Source: Halanaerobiaceae bacterium
Lineage (GTDB): Bacteria > Bacillota > Halanaerobiia > Halanaerobiales > Halarsenatibacteraceae
Direction of reading: 5' to 3'
DNA: 64,000 nt
NCBI GenBank assembly: GCA_003553485.1
Contig: PWEJ01000102.1
Coordinates: 1 to 64,000 of the forward strand
The notes under the pieces are model-generated. The model saw only the letters and a program-made list of their open reading frames with translations. It was not told the origin of the DNA and ran no database searches. Positions 46,660 through 56,120 of this stretch are shown one piece after another; position 1 is the first letter of the stretch; each line of letters starts with the position of its first letter. The translations under genes and the position numbers were made by a program.

Positions 46660-47070
46660 TTGTTTAACATTGAATCCATTGGCCGCATTGAAAGTAAATT
46701 TAAGGAGTCCACTGACCCCAATATTATGAAAAAACAGCCCAGCAGAGTTATAATTGAGCCAGATTATCAAGCTGGTCTTGATAAAATAGAGGAAAATAAT
46801 TATCTGAAGATAGTTTTTTATTTGCACCAGGCAGAGGGTTATGATTTAATAGGCCCCCGGCGTTATGGCGGGGTGAGAGGTGTATTTGCCTCTCGCTCAC
46901 CTAGGCGTCCTGTACCTATTGCAGTAACCGTCGTCAAACTTTTAGCCAGAGAAGATAATGTGTTAGAAGTTTTGGGCCTGGATGCAATTGATGGAACTCC
47001 AGTTCTGGATATAAAACCCTATGCTGAAGAGATTGATAATCCTGTTATAAAATTTGCCGATTATGATTAA
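46660..47070 (+). CDS. trmO: tRNA m6t6A37 methyltransferase TrmO (TsaA/YaeB)
   Basis: This 136-residue beta-barrel methyltransferase N6-methylates t6A37 in some tRNAs for Thr. It begins IESIGRIESKF, and has IIEPDYQAGLDKIEENNYLKIVFYLHQ, then the family core RYGGVRGVFASRSPRRPVPIAVTVVKLLAREDNVLEVLGLDAIDGTPVLDIKPY. Arg/Ser/Pro-rich SPRRPVPI and DAIDGTPVLDIKPY are the hallmarks. The TTG start at 46660 has CAGGGAGG upstream. It is divergent from the crp-type gene. Some homologues are annotated as S-adenosylmethionine-dependent of unknown target. Confidence 0.92.
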   Translation: MFNIESIGRIESKFKESTDPNIMKKQPSRVIIEPDYQAGLDKIEENNYLKIVFYLHQAEGYDLIGPRRYGGVRGVFASRSPRRPVPIAVTVVKLLAREDNVLEVLGLDAIDGTPVLDIKPYAEEIDNPVIKFADYD

Positions 47071-47209
47071 CCTCTGTCCAGGTAAGAAAAAGATAATAAT
47101 AATTTGAGAAAAAAATACTTTTCTTGCAGGATTGTTGACTGTTATCTAGAATAGTTAAATTAATAACAAACCTTTATTAATTATCATATTAAATAAGGAG
47201 GAAAAAATT

Positions 47210-47650
47210 ATGAAAAGAAAAATCCCAGTAATATTGTTGGTTTTTGTGTTGACTTTAGGCATAAGCTTTTCTGTAGCAGCTGAAGTTATGGATGGTGGAG
47301 CTTTGGTTGATGAACTGAGCGAGGAAGTTGAAAGAGAGATGGATGCTCAGGATCTGCAGATGGACCTCGATGTAGGGGAAGAATATATAATTTTGGATGT
47401 TCGTTCTACCGCTGAAAGAGAAGAGGGATATATTCCTGGCAGTGAATATGTTAATTTTGGTCAGCTCTTCTTTCAAATTGGCGATTTAGTTGAAGATCCT
47501 GAACAAGAATTTATAGTGGCCTGTCAATCTGGCGCTCGTTCCGTTATAGCTGTAAAATTACTACAGGATATGGGCTATGAAAATCCTATTAACTTAGAAG
47601 GGGGCTTTATGGCCTGGGAAGATGCAGGATTTGAGGTTGAAACCCCCTAG
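47210..47650 (+). CDS. Exported rhodanese-like protein
   Basis: This 146-residue protein has a Sec signal peptide (KRKIPVILLVFVLTLGISFSVAAE) and a single rhodanese domain. The catalytic loop is ACQSGARS with Cys at about 105, and the fold markers YIILDVRSTAEREEGYIPGSEYVNF and LEGGFMAWEDAGF are intact. It may move sulfane sulfur outside the membrane, or sense persulfide. AAGGAGGAAAAAATT precedes the ATG. It is followed by a strong terminator, so it is a single-gene unit. Confidence 0.92.
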   Translation: MKRKIPVILLVFVLTLGISFSVAAEVMDGGALVDELSEEVEREMDAQDLQMDLDVGEEYIILDVRSTAEREEGYIPGSEYVNFGQLFFQIGDLVEDPEQEFIVACQSGARSVIAVKLLQDMGYENPINLEGGFMAWEDAGFEVETP

Positions 47651-47683
47651 AGTTTTACTTAATATAAGTATTTACCCACAAGG

Positions 47684-47712
47684 AGTCAGCTATTTTGAGC
47701 TGGCTCTTTTGC
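47684..47712 (+). terminator. Intrinsic terminator after the rhodanese gene
   Basis: GAGTCAGCT (47684-47692) pairs with AGCTGGCTC (47699-47707) with one G-T pair, a 6-base loop, and a T-rich tail. Confidence 0.85.
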
Positions 47713-47779
47713 TTTTTAATTCTAGAATTAAATATAAAAGCAAATAATATTTTAGCACTATATTATTACCTGAAATTAC

Positions 47780-47808
47780 TTGCATAACTACAATATGTAA
47801 TATATACT
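47780..47808 (+). promoter_or_regulatory. Promoter of the MacAB-like export operon
   Basis: TTGCAT at 47780-47785 and TATACT at 47803-47808 are 17 bases apart, about 60 bases before the adaptor start. Confidence 0.7.
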
Positions 47809-47869
47809 TGATTAAATAACCGAAAAATTTATCAAATATTAACAAAAATAGAGGGTGGGGTAGAAGAAA

Positions 47870-48964
47870 GTGAAAATGAAAGAGCAATATTCTGGTATTT
47901 TAAAATTATCCTTGCTTTTTTTTGTTATGTTATTACTTTTTTCTTTCAGTAATCATCAAGTGTCATCGGTTAGAGCTGAAGAAGGTGATTTTTTAAGAGC
48001 TTCAGGATTTTTAGAGCCAGTTGTAGAATTGAGTAAATCAACAGCCATCAATGGCAAAATTGCTGATATTTTTGTTACAGGCGGCGATGAGGTTGAGAGC
48101 AATGAGCTCTTATTAAATTTAGATGATAGCCGGAGGCAGAAGGAGATATCTTCATTGGAAAAAAGTCTGGCTCAGGAAAAAAAACAATTAGAGGCAGAAG
48201 AGGAATCATACCAGCAGGCTTTATTAAACTATAATTTAAGCCAATTACAATTAGATAATTTGCGAGAAAAAGATTTTTCCCTTTTAGAGACTGAAATTGA
48301 ATTAGCCAAGGCAGAGCTGGAATATGAAACTACAGAATTTAACCGGGCAGAAAGGCTATACTCTCGGGAGGCCATGGAAGATGTTGAATTTGCTCAATAT
48401 GAATTTAATTATATCCGTTCACAATTAAACAAAACGATAGCCGAATTAACTCTGGCAGAGCAAAGAAAAGAGACTGAAGATCAGATAGAGGAGCAAAAAA
48501 TTCAATTAAAGGAGAGTGAAAGCGCCAGGAAATATGCCGAATTGCAACTTGAGGCAGCCGAATTAGCTCATGAGGCAGCAAAACTAGACTTAGAACAATT
48601 GAAATTAGAGTTAGCTGATTATGAATTTAAGGCCCCAAAGGATATGGTGGTCTTAGATGTGTTAGTAGAAGCAGGGGAACAGGTGACTGCCGGGGAAGAG
48701 CTCTTTACTTTAGCCAGTCAAGATCTGCAAATAGTTATAGAACCTGATGAAAGAGAGATTGGCAGTATTTATCAGGGACAGCAGGGAAAGGCTGTAGTGG
48801 AGAGTTATCCTGAGGAAAATTTTCCTGTAGAAGTAAAGGAAATTGCACCCAAAGTTGATATTGACCGAGGCACAATTAAGGTGAAGCTTGATATAACTGG
48901 AGAAACTCCAGATTTACTGCCCTTTATGACTGTCTCAGTTGATCTTGAGCTAGGGGAGGAATAG
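47870..48964 (+). CDS. HlyD/MacA-type membrane-fusion adaptor
   Basis: This 364-residue exported or membrane-anchored adaptor has an N-terminal hydrophobic anchor (LSLLFFVMLLLFSF), a split lipoyl domain (INGKIADIFVTGGDEVESNELLLNLDD ... DMVVLDVLVEAGEQVTAGEELFTLAS), a long coiled-coil of about 150 residues (strongly charged Glu/Lys heptads), and a C-terminal beta-barrel part. It works with the FtsX/MacB-type permease and ATPase encoded downstream (5-base gap to the permease). The GTG at 47870 lies about 9 bases after GGGTGGGG. Cargo unknown. Confidence 0.9.
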   Translation: MKMKEQYSGILKLSLLFFVMLLLFSFSNHQVSSVRAEEGDFLRASGFLEPVVELSKSTAINGKIADIFVTGGDEVESNELLLNLDDSRRQKEISSLEKSLAQEKKQLEAEEESYQQALLNYNLSQLQLDNLREKDFSLLETEIELAKAELEYETTEFNRAERLYSREAMEDVEFAQYEFNYIRSQLNKTIAELTLAEQRKETEDQIEEQKIQLKESESARKYAELQLEAAELAHEAAKLDLEQLKLELADYEFKAPKDMVVLDVLVEAGEQVTAGEELFTLASQDLQIVIEPDEREIGSIYQGQQGKAVVESYPEENFPVEVKEIAPKVDIDRGTIKVKLDITGETPDLLPFMTVSVDLELGEE

Positions 48965-48968
48965 TTAT

Positions 48969-50183
48969 ATGTGGTTTGAAATTAAAATGGCTTTTCGCTT
49001 CCTGATTTCAGGGAGAACTCAAACTTTATTGATTTTAGCAGGGATAACTATTGGAGTTGCTGTACAGGTCTTTTTAGGCTCGCTGATAAGTGGTCTACAG
49101 GCCGACTTAATCCAACAAACAATTGGTTCTTCTTCTCATATAACTCTGCGCTCTGAAAGGGAATTACCCAGGCAGATTTCTGAAACCTATTCCCCTGGCT
49201 CTCGAGTAATAACTTTTGCAGACCGTCAGGAAGGTTTGAAGAACTATGACCTCATCCGACGAGAATTAGAAAATTATTCTGAATTGACGGCAATATCTCC
49301 CACTATTACCGGTAATGGTTTTGCCATAAGAGGGGGAAAGAGTGAGTCTATAGTATTTCGCGGTATCGACTTTTCGGAAGCTGATAAAATATATAATATC
49401 TCTGACCGAATAACCCGGGGAGAGGCAACTGTTGGGGGAAATGATATTTTAATGGGTAAAAATTTAGCAGAAGAGTTAAATCTAGCTCCGGGAGATACAA
49501 TTCAGCTGAGGACAGCCGATGATGTACAGGATAGATTTAGAGTCTCGGGACTTTTTGATTTAGGCAGTCAGGACTTAAATGAGAGCTGGATTTTTCTGGC
49601 TAGAAGCAGAGCTGCCTCTTTATTTAATCTTCGTAATGAAGTTTCTAATATTGAAGTACAGATAGAGGATGTTTTTGCCGCCGAGCCTCTGAGCGAGCAA
49701 CTTCGTCAGGAATTTCCAGAAATAGAAATAGAAAGCTGGCAGCAGACCAATGCTGATCTTTTAACAGCGCTAGAAAGTCAGAGCACCTCCAGTTTGGTCA
49801 TTCAGTTTTTTGTTATTGTAGCTGTAACCCTGGGAATAGCCAGTGTTCTGGCTGTATCAGTGGTTCAGAAGAACAAACAAATCGGAATTATTAAAGCCAT
49901 AGGGGCCAGACCTAAAAGAGTAGGAAGAATATTCTTGCTGCAGGGGGGAATTATTGGCGCCATAGGAGCAGTGCTGGGTATTTTATCTGGCATTGGTTTA
50001 AGCCAACTTTTCGTTACTCTAGTTAGAGATGCTGCAGGTGACCCTCTTTTTCCCATTGAAGCCGACCCTCGTTTTCTTGCGATTTCTTTTATAATAGCCA
50101 CTATAGCAGGGATGTTAGCAGCTTTAGTCCCGGCTCGAAACTCTGCTCGATTAAATACCGTAGAGGTGATACAAAATGGATAA
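48969..50183 (+). CDS. MacB/FtsX-type ABC transporter permease
   Basis: This 404-residue permease begins with an amphipathic lead and first helix ([26 protein letters not shown]), then has a large extracytoplasmic MacB-PCD domain with about 220 residues ([22 protein letters not shown] ... [18 protein letters not shown]). Three helices at the end ([56 protein letters not shown] ...) carry the FtsX family KQIGI-KAIGA motif. It overlaps the ATPase gene by 8 bases. Lipoprotein or peptide export, or a mechanical role, is possible; this unit may be inactive if the ATPase is lost. Confidence 0.92.
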   Translation: MWFEIKMAFRFLISGRTQTLLILAGITIGVAVQVFLGSLISGLQADLIQQTIGSSSHITLRSERELPRQISETYSPGSRVITFADRQEGLKNYDLIRRELENYSELTAISPTITGNGFAIRGGKSESIVFRGIDFSEADKIYNISDRITRGEATVGGNDILMGKNLAEELNLAPGDTIQLRTADDVQDRFRVSGLFDLGSQDLNESWIFLARSRAASLFNLRNEVSNIEVQIEDVFAAEPLSEQLRQEFPEIEIESWQQTNADLLTALESQSTSSLVIQFFVIVAVTLGIASVLAVSVVQKNKQIGIIKAIGARPKRVGRIFLLQGGIIGAIGAVLGILSGIGLSQLFVTLVRDAAGDPLFPIEADPRFLAISFIIATIAGMLAALVPARNSARLNTVEVIQNG

Positions 50184-50943
50184 TAATATTATCGAAGTAG
50201 AGGATGTTTATAAAACTTATGGTGATGAAGTTGAGACTGAAGTTCTCCATGGGGTGTCTTTTTCTCTGCTGGAAAATGATTTTGCAGCCATTATCGGCCC
50301 CTCTGGCTCTGGCAAAAGCACCCTGTTAAATTTAATTGCGGCTCTTGATAAACCAACCAGAGGAAAAGTATTCATTTCTGGTGAGGATATAACTCAATTA
50401 GATGAAAATAAATTAGCCGATTTGAGGAATTAAAAATTAGGCTTTGTCTTTCAATTCCATCATTTGTTGCCGGAATTTACTGCCCTGGAAAATGTTCTCA
50501 TGCCCGTCTGGATCTCTCAGGGAAAACCTACCAGGGAGGATGAAGAGTGGGCTGAAAAACTTATTGATACTGTGGGTATGACCCCCTGGAAAGATAATTT
50601 AAGTACCAAGCTTTCTGGAGGTCAGAAGCAGCGGATAGCCATAGCTCGCTCCCTGATGAATAAACCCGGCGTTATCCTGGCCGATGAGCCTACAGGTAAT
50701 CTTGACACTGATACTTCAGAACAGGTTTTTAAGTTGCTGCGGAATATCAATCAAGAATTTGGCACAGTCTTTGTTATCGTTACCCATGATCGTCACTTAG
50801 CTGGAAGGACGGATAAAATTATTGAAATTGTAGATGGTAACATTGTAAGGACCTTATCGGGCTCTAAAACCGATGAATTTGAGGTCTGGGATGAAATGGC
50901 TCCTGGTTATTGTGTTGAGCATAAGAAAAAGGTTGAGGTTTGA
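50176..50943 (+). pseudogene. MacB-type ABC ATPase gene interrupted by an in-frame stop
   Basis: A complete ATPase of about 255 codons would be read in one frame, but codon 86 is TAA (50431-50433). Before it lie the Walker A loop GPSGSGKST and the conserved LADLRN. Right after it, in the same frame, come KLGFVFQFHHLLPEFTALENV (Q-loop), signature [16 protein letters not shown], Walker [16 protein letters not shown] and VIVTHDRHLA. The stop replaces the AAA/AAG Lys usual in RN-K-K-LGFVFQ, so a single base change explains it. It may be a recent nonsense mutation, a sequencing error, or read-through. Restart at the TTG at 50464 would give only the C-terminal part. Confidence 0.88.
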
Positions 50944-51016
50944 AAAATTTAATTCTACTGGTTTTTATTAAAAATTATTTGAGATAATCATAAATGTAAA
51001 CTCAGGGAATGGTTAG

Positions 51017-52825
51017 ATGACTTTAGAAATAACCTTGATGCTGTTAATTTTAATAACCACTATAATCCTCTTTATCACCGAAGTCTTAAGAATAGATATT
51101 ACTGCTCTGTCGATAATGGTAATCCTGCCCTGGTTGGGGTTAATTGAACCCCTAGAAGCCTTTTCTGGCCTGGCCAGTAATGCAGTTATTGCAGTAATAG
51201 CAGTGATGGTATTAGGTGAGGGGTTAGTGCAGACTGGGGCCATGCAATTACTAACCAGGCCCATTTTAAATCTGGCCGGTCAGGAGGAACAGAAGCTGAC
51301 AGCCGTTATTTCAGCATCAGCTGGAGTTTTTTCTGCTTTTGTGCAAAATATTGGGGTGATTGCCCTCTTCCTCCCGGTGGTTCGCAGAATAGCCAGCAAA
51401 ACCAATAATTCTATTAGCAAAATATTACTTCCAGTGGGTTTCGCCACCCTCCTGGGTGGCAGCCTGACGATGGTTGGTTCTGGCAATCTTATAATTTTAA
51501 ATGACCTTTTAGTCCAGGGAGGGGAATCTTCCTTTAATTTATTTAGTGTTACTCCCATTGGAGCGGTATTATTACTGATTGGCATAGCTTACTTTTTTGT
51601 TTTTGGCAATAGGCTTCTGCCGGCCCGGGAATGTGAAGTTGAAGAGGATGCCACCAGGCAAAAGGAGCTTATAGACAATTGGAATCTGGTAACAACTATA
51701 TATAGTAGTAGAGTCAAAAAGAGCAGTCAACTAGTCGGCGAAACCCTAGAATCTGCTGGACTCTGGTCTGAATATGGAATTTATTTGTTGGCCTTAAAGG
51801 AGAGGGAAGATATTTCTTATGCCCCCTGGAGATTTACCCGATTTTCCAGCGGTCAGAAATTAATAATTTTAGGTAGAGAAGATTCGGTGGCCAAATTTGC
51901 TGCTGATTTTGGACTTAATTATGTTGAAGAGGGCAGACGAGAAGAGAGTGGTCAACTCACCAGTGGATTAGACCTGCAGGAGAGCTTCTTTGCTGAATTT
52001 TTGGTTCCTCCTCGCTCGGAATATCAGGGTAAAACTTTGCGCGAGATTGCCCTGAGAAAAAATTTCAATATCAACCCTTTACGTTTAATAAGGGGAAATA
52101 AAGAGCTGACCGGTGATTTCTCTGATTTTAAAATGAGAGCAGGGGATATTATAGTCGTTTTTGGTTTAAGGGAAAATATTAAAGCTGCAGCCAGGACAGA
52201 GAACTTTGTTTCCCTAACCAACTTTCAATCTATCAAAAAACCAACTGGCAGCCCTAAATTGGCCATAGCGATATTTTTGTTATCGATAGTTTTGATCTTA
52301 TTTGGTTTTGAATTATCTTTAGCCCTATTCAGCGGAGCTTTAGCAATGGTTTTAGCGGGGCTGATACCGGTGCAAGAACTTTATCAGGCCATTGACTGGC
52401 AGACAGTCTTTTTATTGACTGGCTTAATTCCTTTAGGTTTGGCTATGGAAAAGACGGGCACTGCTGAATATTTGGCCACTAATCTAATGGTGATATTGGC
52501 CGATGCTCCTACTTTTACAATATTATTGGCTTTAGCCTCTTTAAGCACATTATTTACCCTCTTTATGTCCAATGTTGCTTCCACTGCGGTCTTAGTACCT
52601 TTAGTGATTATGATTGGCAATCAGAGCGGTATTAATCCTCGAGCTCTGGCTCTTTTAGTTGCTCTCTGTGCCTCAAATTCCTTTGTCTTACCCACCCATC
52701 AAGTCAATGCTTTTTTAATGAACCCTGGCAATTATAATAGTCGTGACTATTTGAAAGCCGGCAGTATCCTGACTCTGTTGTATATTTTGTTGGTGTCCTC
52801 TATGATTTATTTATTTTATCTTTAA
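51017..52825 (+). CDS. SLC13/DASS-type anion carrier with two TrkA-C (RCK-C) domains
   Basis: This 602-residue membrane protein has two halves of about five to six helices each, split by a cytosolic insert. The family motifs include VFSAFVQNIGVIALFLPVVRRIA and the second-half FMSNVASTAVLVPLVIMIGNQSGINPRALALLVALCASNSFVLPTHQVNAF. The insert (about residues 220-400) has two TrkA-C domains (AGLWSEYGIYLLALKERED; LREIALRKNFNINPLRLIRGNKEL). Such proteins move sulfate, other divalent anions or Na+ coupled substrates. The gene lies 14 bases before an MBL-rhodanese gene, which hints at a sulfur oxyanion substrate. Confidence 0.87.
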   Translation: MTLEITLMLLILITTIILFITEVLRIDITALSIMVILPWLGLIEPLEAFSGLASNAVIAVIAVMVLGEGLVQTGAMQLLTRPILNLAGQEEQKLTAVISASAGVFSAFVQNIGVIALFLPVVRRIASKTNNSISKILLPVGFATLLGGSLTMVGSGNLIILNDLLVQGGESSFNLFSVTPIGAVLLLIGIAYFFVFGNRLLPARECEVEEDATRQKELIDNWNLVTTIYSSRVKKSSQLVGETLESAGLWSEYGIYLLALKEREDISYAPWRFTRFSSGQKLIILGREDSVAKFAADFGLNYVEEGRREESGQLTSGLDLQESFFAEFLVPPRSEYQGKTLREIALRKNFNINPLRLIRGNKELTGDFSDFKMRAGDIIVVFGLRENIKAAARTENFVSLTNFQSIKKPTGSPKLAIAIFLLSIVLILFGFELSLALFSGALAMVLAGLIPVQELYQAIDWQTVFLLTGLIPLGLAMEKTGTAEYLATNLMVILADAPTFTILLALASLSTLFTLFMSNVASTAVLVPLVIMIGNQSGINPRALALLVALCASNSFVLPTHQVNAFLMNPGNYNSRDYLKAGSILTLLYILLVSSMIYLFYL

Positions 52826-52839
52826 AAAAAGGAGAGATA

Positions 52840-54207
52840 ATGATGTTATTTGAAAAGATTAAAACACCGGGATTGGCCCATAATTCTTATTTAATTGGTG
52901 ATGCTGGAGAAGCTGTGGTGATTGATCCCAGGCGAGATGTTGATATTTATCTGCAGAAGGCAGTGGAAGCAGGTTATGCTATTAAAACTGTCCTGGAAAC
53001 TCATCGCAATGAGGATTATTTGGTCGGTTCTTTAGAGCTCAAGAAAAAAACAGGAGCTGACCTTTATCACGCCGATGCCTCTCTGGACTATCAATATGGT
53101 CAGGCAATTGAAGAAGGACAGAGGTTTAAATTTGGCAGGTTATATTTGGAAGCACTCCACACACCAGGCCATACCCCTGGCTCTCGCAGTTATGTTTTAT
53201 ATGGCTATGAAGAAGAGCCTTTAATGGTTTTTACTGGTGATGTTCTCTTTGCTGGAGATGTAGGGCGGGTAGACTTTCTCGGTGAAGATAAGCTTGAAGA
53301 GACAGCCTCCGCCTTGTATGATTCAATATTTAATAAGATTTTTCCGCTGGGCGATGAGGTAATCATCTGTCCAGCCCATGGAGCAGGTTCGGTATGTGCC
53401 AGTGCAATTGCTGATAGAGAGTGGACCACCATTGGTATAGAGAAAAAATTAAATCCTAAATTGCAGGTAGATGATAAAGAGGAATTTATCGAAAAAGTAG
53501 CTAAAATGCTGGAGTATAATCCTTACTTCAAAAAAATGGAGGAAGAAAATCTGGCTGGAGCTGCCCCTTTATCGGAGTACGCAAAACCTGCTGCCCTTAC
53601 TCCTGAGGAGTTTGCTAACATTAAAGAATCGGAAAATGCCATAGTAATCGATACGAGAATGGAAGTCAGTTTTGCCACCGCTCATGTGGAAGGCTCACTA
53701 TCAATCTGGAAGGATAATTTAACCAGTTTTACCGGTTGGTTTGCCCCGCTAGACGAACCGATTTTACTGGTGACAGAGGGAGATTATCCGAAGGAAGAGA
53801 TAAAGCATCTCTACAGGATAGGGTATGACGATATTAGAGGTTATTTAGGTGGTGGAATAATCAAATGGCATATGGCCGGAAAAAAGAGCAGCTCCATTAA
53901 TACTGTAACCGTTGATAAATTATGTAATATTATCGATGGAAGTGAGGAATATTTTATTCTGGATGTTAGAGCTGAAGATGAAGTCGAAGAAGAGGGAGAG
54001 ATAAAAGATGCCACCAATATCCATCTCACTCAATTACCCGATAATTTAGCGGCTCTTCCGAAGGATAAACCAATTTATATCTTTTGTGGTAGTGGGATTA
54101 GGTCGATGACGGCAGCCTCGGTATTGAAAAATAAAGGATTTGCTAATCTCAATGTAGTTCTAGGGGGCTTAATGGGTTGGTCCTCAACTGCCTGTCCTAT
54201 AGTCTAA
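52840..54207 (+). CDS. Metallo-beta-lactamase fold protein with two rhodanese domains
   Basis: A 455-residue cytoplasmic protein. The N-terminal MBL domain (about 1-235) belongs to the persulfide-dioxygenase/glyoxalase-II-like group, with THRNEDYLVGS in place of the usual THxHADH (His about 55), HTPGHTPGSRSY, FTGDVLFAGDVGRVD and CPAHGAGS. The first rhodanese (about 250-345) lacks the catalytic Cys (VTEGDYPKEE). The second (about 355-455) has an active FCGSGIRS with Cys about 416. This layout resembles CstB-like sulfur enzymes handling persulfide and thiosulfate. An AAAGGAGAGATA ribosome site precedes; ATG at 52840 or 52843. Confidence 0.92.
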   Translation: MMLFEKIKTPGLAHNSYLIGDAGEAVVIDPRRDVDIYLQKAVEAGYAIKTVLETHRNEDYLVGSLELKKKTGADLYHADASLDYQYGQAIEEGQRFKFGRLYLEALHTPGHTPGSRSYVLYGYEEEPLMVFTGDVLFAGDVGRVDFLGEDKLEETASALYDSIFNKIFPLGDEVIICPAHGAGSVCASAIADREWTTIGIEKKLNPKLQVDDKEEFIEKVAKMLEYNPYFKKMEEENLAGAAPLSEYAKPAALTPEEFANIKESENAIVIDTRMEVSFATAHVEGSLSIWKDNLTSFTGWFAPLDEPILLVTEGDYPKEEIKHLYRIGYDDIRGYLGGGIIKWHMAGKKSSSINTVTVDKLCNIIDGSEEYFILDVRAEDEVEEEGEIKDATNIHLTQLPDNLAALPKDKPIYIFCGSGIRSMTAASVLKNKGFANLNVVLGGLMGWSSTACPIV

Positions 54208-54246
54208 TACAGTCTAAAAACTTACAAAAATCATAAACCTTAGAAT

Positions 54247-54290
54247 AAATCAGCGGTTTTTAAGCTAACTTAAAAACCGCTGATTTTGTT
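54247..54290. terminator. Bidirectional terminator
   Basis: Arms of 18 bp (54247-54264 and 54269-54286) with a 4-base loop CTAA form a perfect stem, flanked by A-rich and T-rich sides. It separates the MBL-rhodanese gene (+) and the DMT transporter gene (-). Confidence 0.95.
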
Positions 54291-54308
54291 TATTCTGGGC
54301 CAATAAAA

Positions 54309-54743
54309 CTAAAAAAGCTGAAAAATTATCAGGCCGATTATCATTAAAATAAAGCCAAATATTTTGCTTAAAGAAATATTTATTACTGCTTCGCCAAAGA
54401 GGCCAAAATAGTTAATTACCAGGGAAGCAAAAAGCTGAGTTACTATGATTATGGTTAGAGAATAACTCATCCCCAGATTGCTTACCCCCTGCATTACGGA
54501 AAATATTATGCCTGCTCCCAGCACTCCACCGAGCAGATATATAATATTAACGTCTTTAAAGGCGCTTAGAGAGGGTTGGCTTTGGATAAACATGAGCACA
54601 GCAAGGGTAAATAAAAAGCCACTGCCATGGACAAAGGCATTAGAAGTCCAGAGCCCTGCCGTTTCTCCCAATCGAGCATTAAAAATTGATTGTAGAGCAA
54701 TCATCAGGCCGGCCAATATTGAGAAAATAGCTCCTACTAACAT
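54309..54743 (-). CDS. DMT-type membrane protein, YdcZ (DUF606) family
   Basis: A 144-residue protein with five hydrophobic helices. It starts MLVGAIFSILAGLMIALQSIFNARLGETAG, the YdcZ/DUF606 hallmark, and ends with the typical FGLFGEAVINISLSKIFGFILMIIGLIIFQ. AGGAGTTGATCAA precedes the ATG. Members are small putative transporters, often in pairs, with unknown substrates. It is a single-gene unit, convergent with the MBL-rhodanese gene. Confidence 0.9.
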   Translation of the reverse strand: MLVGAIFSILAGLMIALQSIFNARLGETAGLWTSNAFVHGSGFLFTLAVLMFIQSQPSLSAFKDVNIIYLLGGVLGAGIIFSVMQGVSNLGMSYSLTIIIVTQLFASLVINYFGLFGEAVINISLSKIFGFILMIIGLIIFQLF

Positions 54744-54939
54744 TTGATCAACTCCTATTTATGACTATGTACAGTTTATAATTATATCAGTTATATATAA
54801 GAATACAAGTATTACCAAATGAAAAATATAAAATATTTCAGGCAAACTATTGACAACAGCCCATATTATAATATAATAACATTAAGAGAATTAACAAGAT
54901 TAATAAATTTTGTCAAGTTCTTGCAGGCAGGTGAAAAAG

Positions 54940-55617
54940 ATGGTCATAATTTATTTTATTTTGCTTTTTATCCTTGCTTTTATTCTATTGCTTTTACTTT
55001 GCCCGTTAAAGTATAAGCTAATTTTTTTCTATGACCATGAATTTACTTACCAGATTTATCTAGGTAATTTTTTGCTCGCCTACAAAGTTCAGCAGAATAA
55101 GGGCTGGCAGGAGAAAATATATTATTTATTTTCTCTGCCTTTAGTAACTAGAAAGAAAAAAGAGCCAGCTCAGGAACCCAGAGAAGATAAGGACTTTGAT
55201 AATGATCTAAAAAAGAAACCAGCTCAGGACACTCTAAAATTTTTCTATAGATTAACTCAGCAAAAATTCTTTAGTAAAAATATATTTTATCATTTTTTAA
55301 CTTTTATTAAAGATATATTTATCTCAATTAAACCTTCCAGCTATCAGTTAAAACTTGCTCTAGGGTTAGAAGACCCCAGCTATAATGGTTATTTAGCAGC
55401 AATTTATTATCAGGTTAAGAGCTTATATCCCGGGTTACCCCTGTTTCTTAAAATAAAATGGGAAAGAAAGGAGGTGAAGGGGGAAGGGAAGGTAATTGGT
55501 AGTATCAGTCTGGGAAAGATTGTTTTGCAACTGCTTTTCTTTATTTTTTCCTTAAAGACTTTGAGATTTATTTGGCAAGCCAAAAAAGCTAAAAAGAATT
55601 TAGAGATTGGTTATTAA
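54940..55617 (+). CDS. DUF2953 protein (YtfI-like)
   Basis: About 225 residues with one N-terminal membrane helix (VIIYFILLFILAFILLLLL), then a soluble domain with the family start CPLKYKLIFFYDHEFTYQIYLGNFLLAYKV, a charged linker, and a C-terminal hydrophobic stretch (GKIVLQLLFFIFSLKTLRF). The ATG at 54940 has GCAGGCAGGTG upstream. In Bacillus the homologous gene sits directly upstream of ytfJ, exactly as here, and the pair belongs to the forespore programme. The presence of both suggests sporulation ability or a remnant of it. Confidence 0.82.
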   Translation: MVIIYFILLFILAFILLLLLCPLKYKLIFFYDHEFTYQIYLGNFLLAYKVQQNKGWQEKIYYLFSLPLVTRKKKEPAQEPREDKDFDNDLKKKPAQDTLKFFYRLTQQKFFSKNIFYHFLTFIKDIFISIKPSSYQLKLALGLEDPSYNGYLAAIYYQVKSLYPGLPLFLKIKWERKEVKGEGKVIGSISLGKIVLQLLFFIFSLKTLRFIWQAKKAKKNLEIGY

Positions 55618-55673
55618 CTTGAAAGAACTTGAAAGTTTAACTTCAATTATTTTAGATAAAGGGGAGAGAAAGA

Positions 55674-56075
55674 ATGGAAGAAGCCAGAAAAATGATGGAG
55701 ATGATCTATGGAAAGCTGGATAATTTTTTGAAGACCGAAACAGTTATAGGCGAACCTATGGAGGTTGGTTCCATAAAAATAATTCCCATTATAACTGCTT
55801 CCTTTGGCCTTGGTGGGGGTATAGGAGAAGAAAAGCCAAAAAAAGGAGAGGAAAGTGGCGGAGCCGGTGGAGGTGTTGGCTGTCGTATATCTCCCAATGC
55901 TCTTTTAATAATTAAGGAGGATGACGTTGAATTAGTTTCTCTGGAGGAAAAAACTTCGCTAACAAAACTCTTTGACCAACTGCCTGAGTTGGTAACCAAA
56001 TTAGGCGAATTGAAAGGTCAGGCCAGCCAGGAGGACGGTAAGGAAGAGACAAAGGGGGAAGAACAGGAGGAATAG
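55674..56075 (+). CDS. ytfJ: Spore protein YtfJ/GerW family
   Basis: A 133-residue protein with the GerW core: KLDNFLKTETVIGEPMEVGSIKIIPIITASFGLGGG, the Gly-rich middle (GEESGGAGGGVGCRISPNALLIIKEDDVELVSL) and a charged end (EEETKGEEQEE-type). In Bacillus it is a spore protein involved in germination, but homologues also occur in non-spore formers. AAGGGGAGAGAAAG precedes the ATG. It follows the DUF2953 gene by about 55 bases and ends in a terminator. Confidence 0.92.
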   Translation: MEEARKMMEMIYGKLDNFLKTETVIGEPMEVGSIKIIPIITASFGLGGGIGEEKPKKGEESGGAGGGVGCRISPNALLIIKEDDVELVSLEEKTSLTKLFDQLPELVTKLGELKGQASQEDGKEETKGEEQEE

Positions 56076-56120
56076 TCTTTCTTTTTTTAGCTGTAGATAT
56101 TAATAGCAATTATTTTGAGA

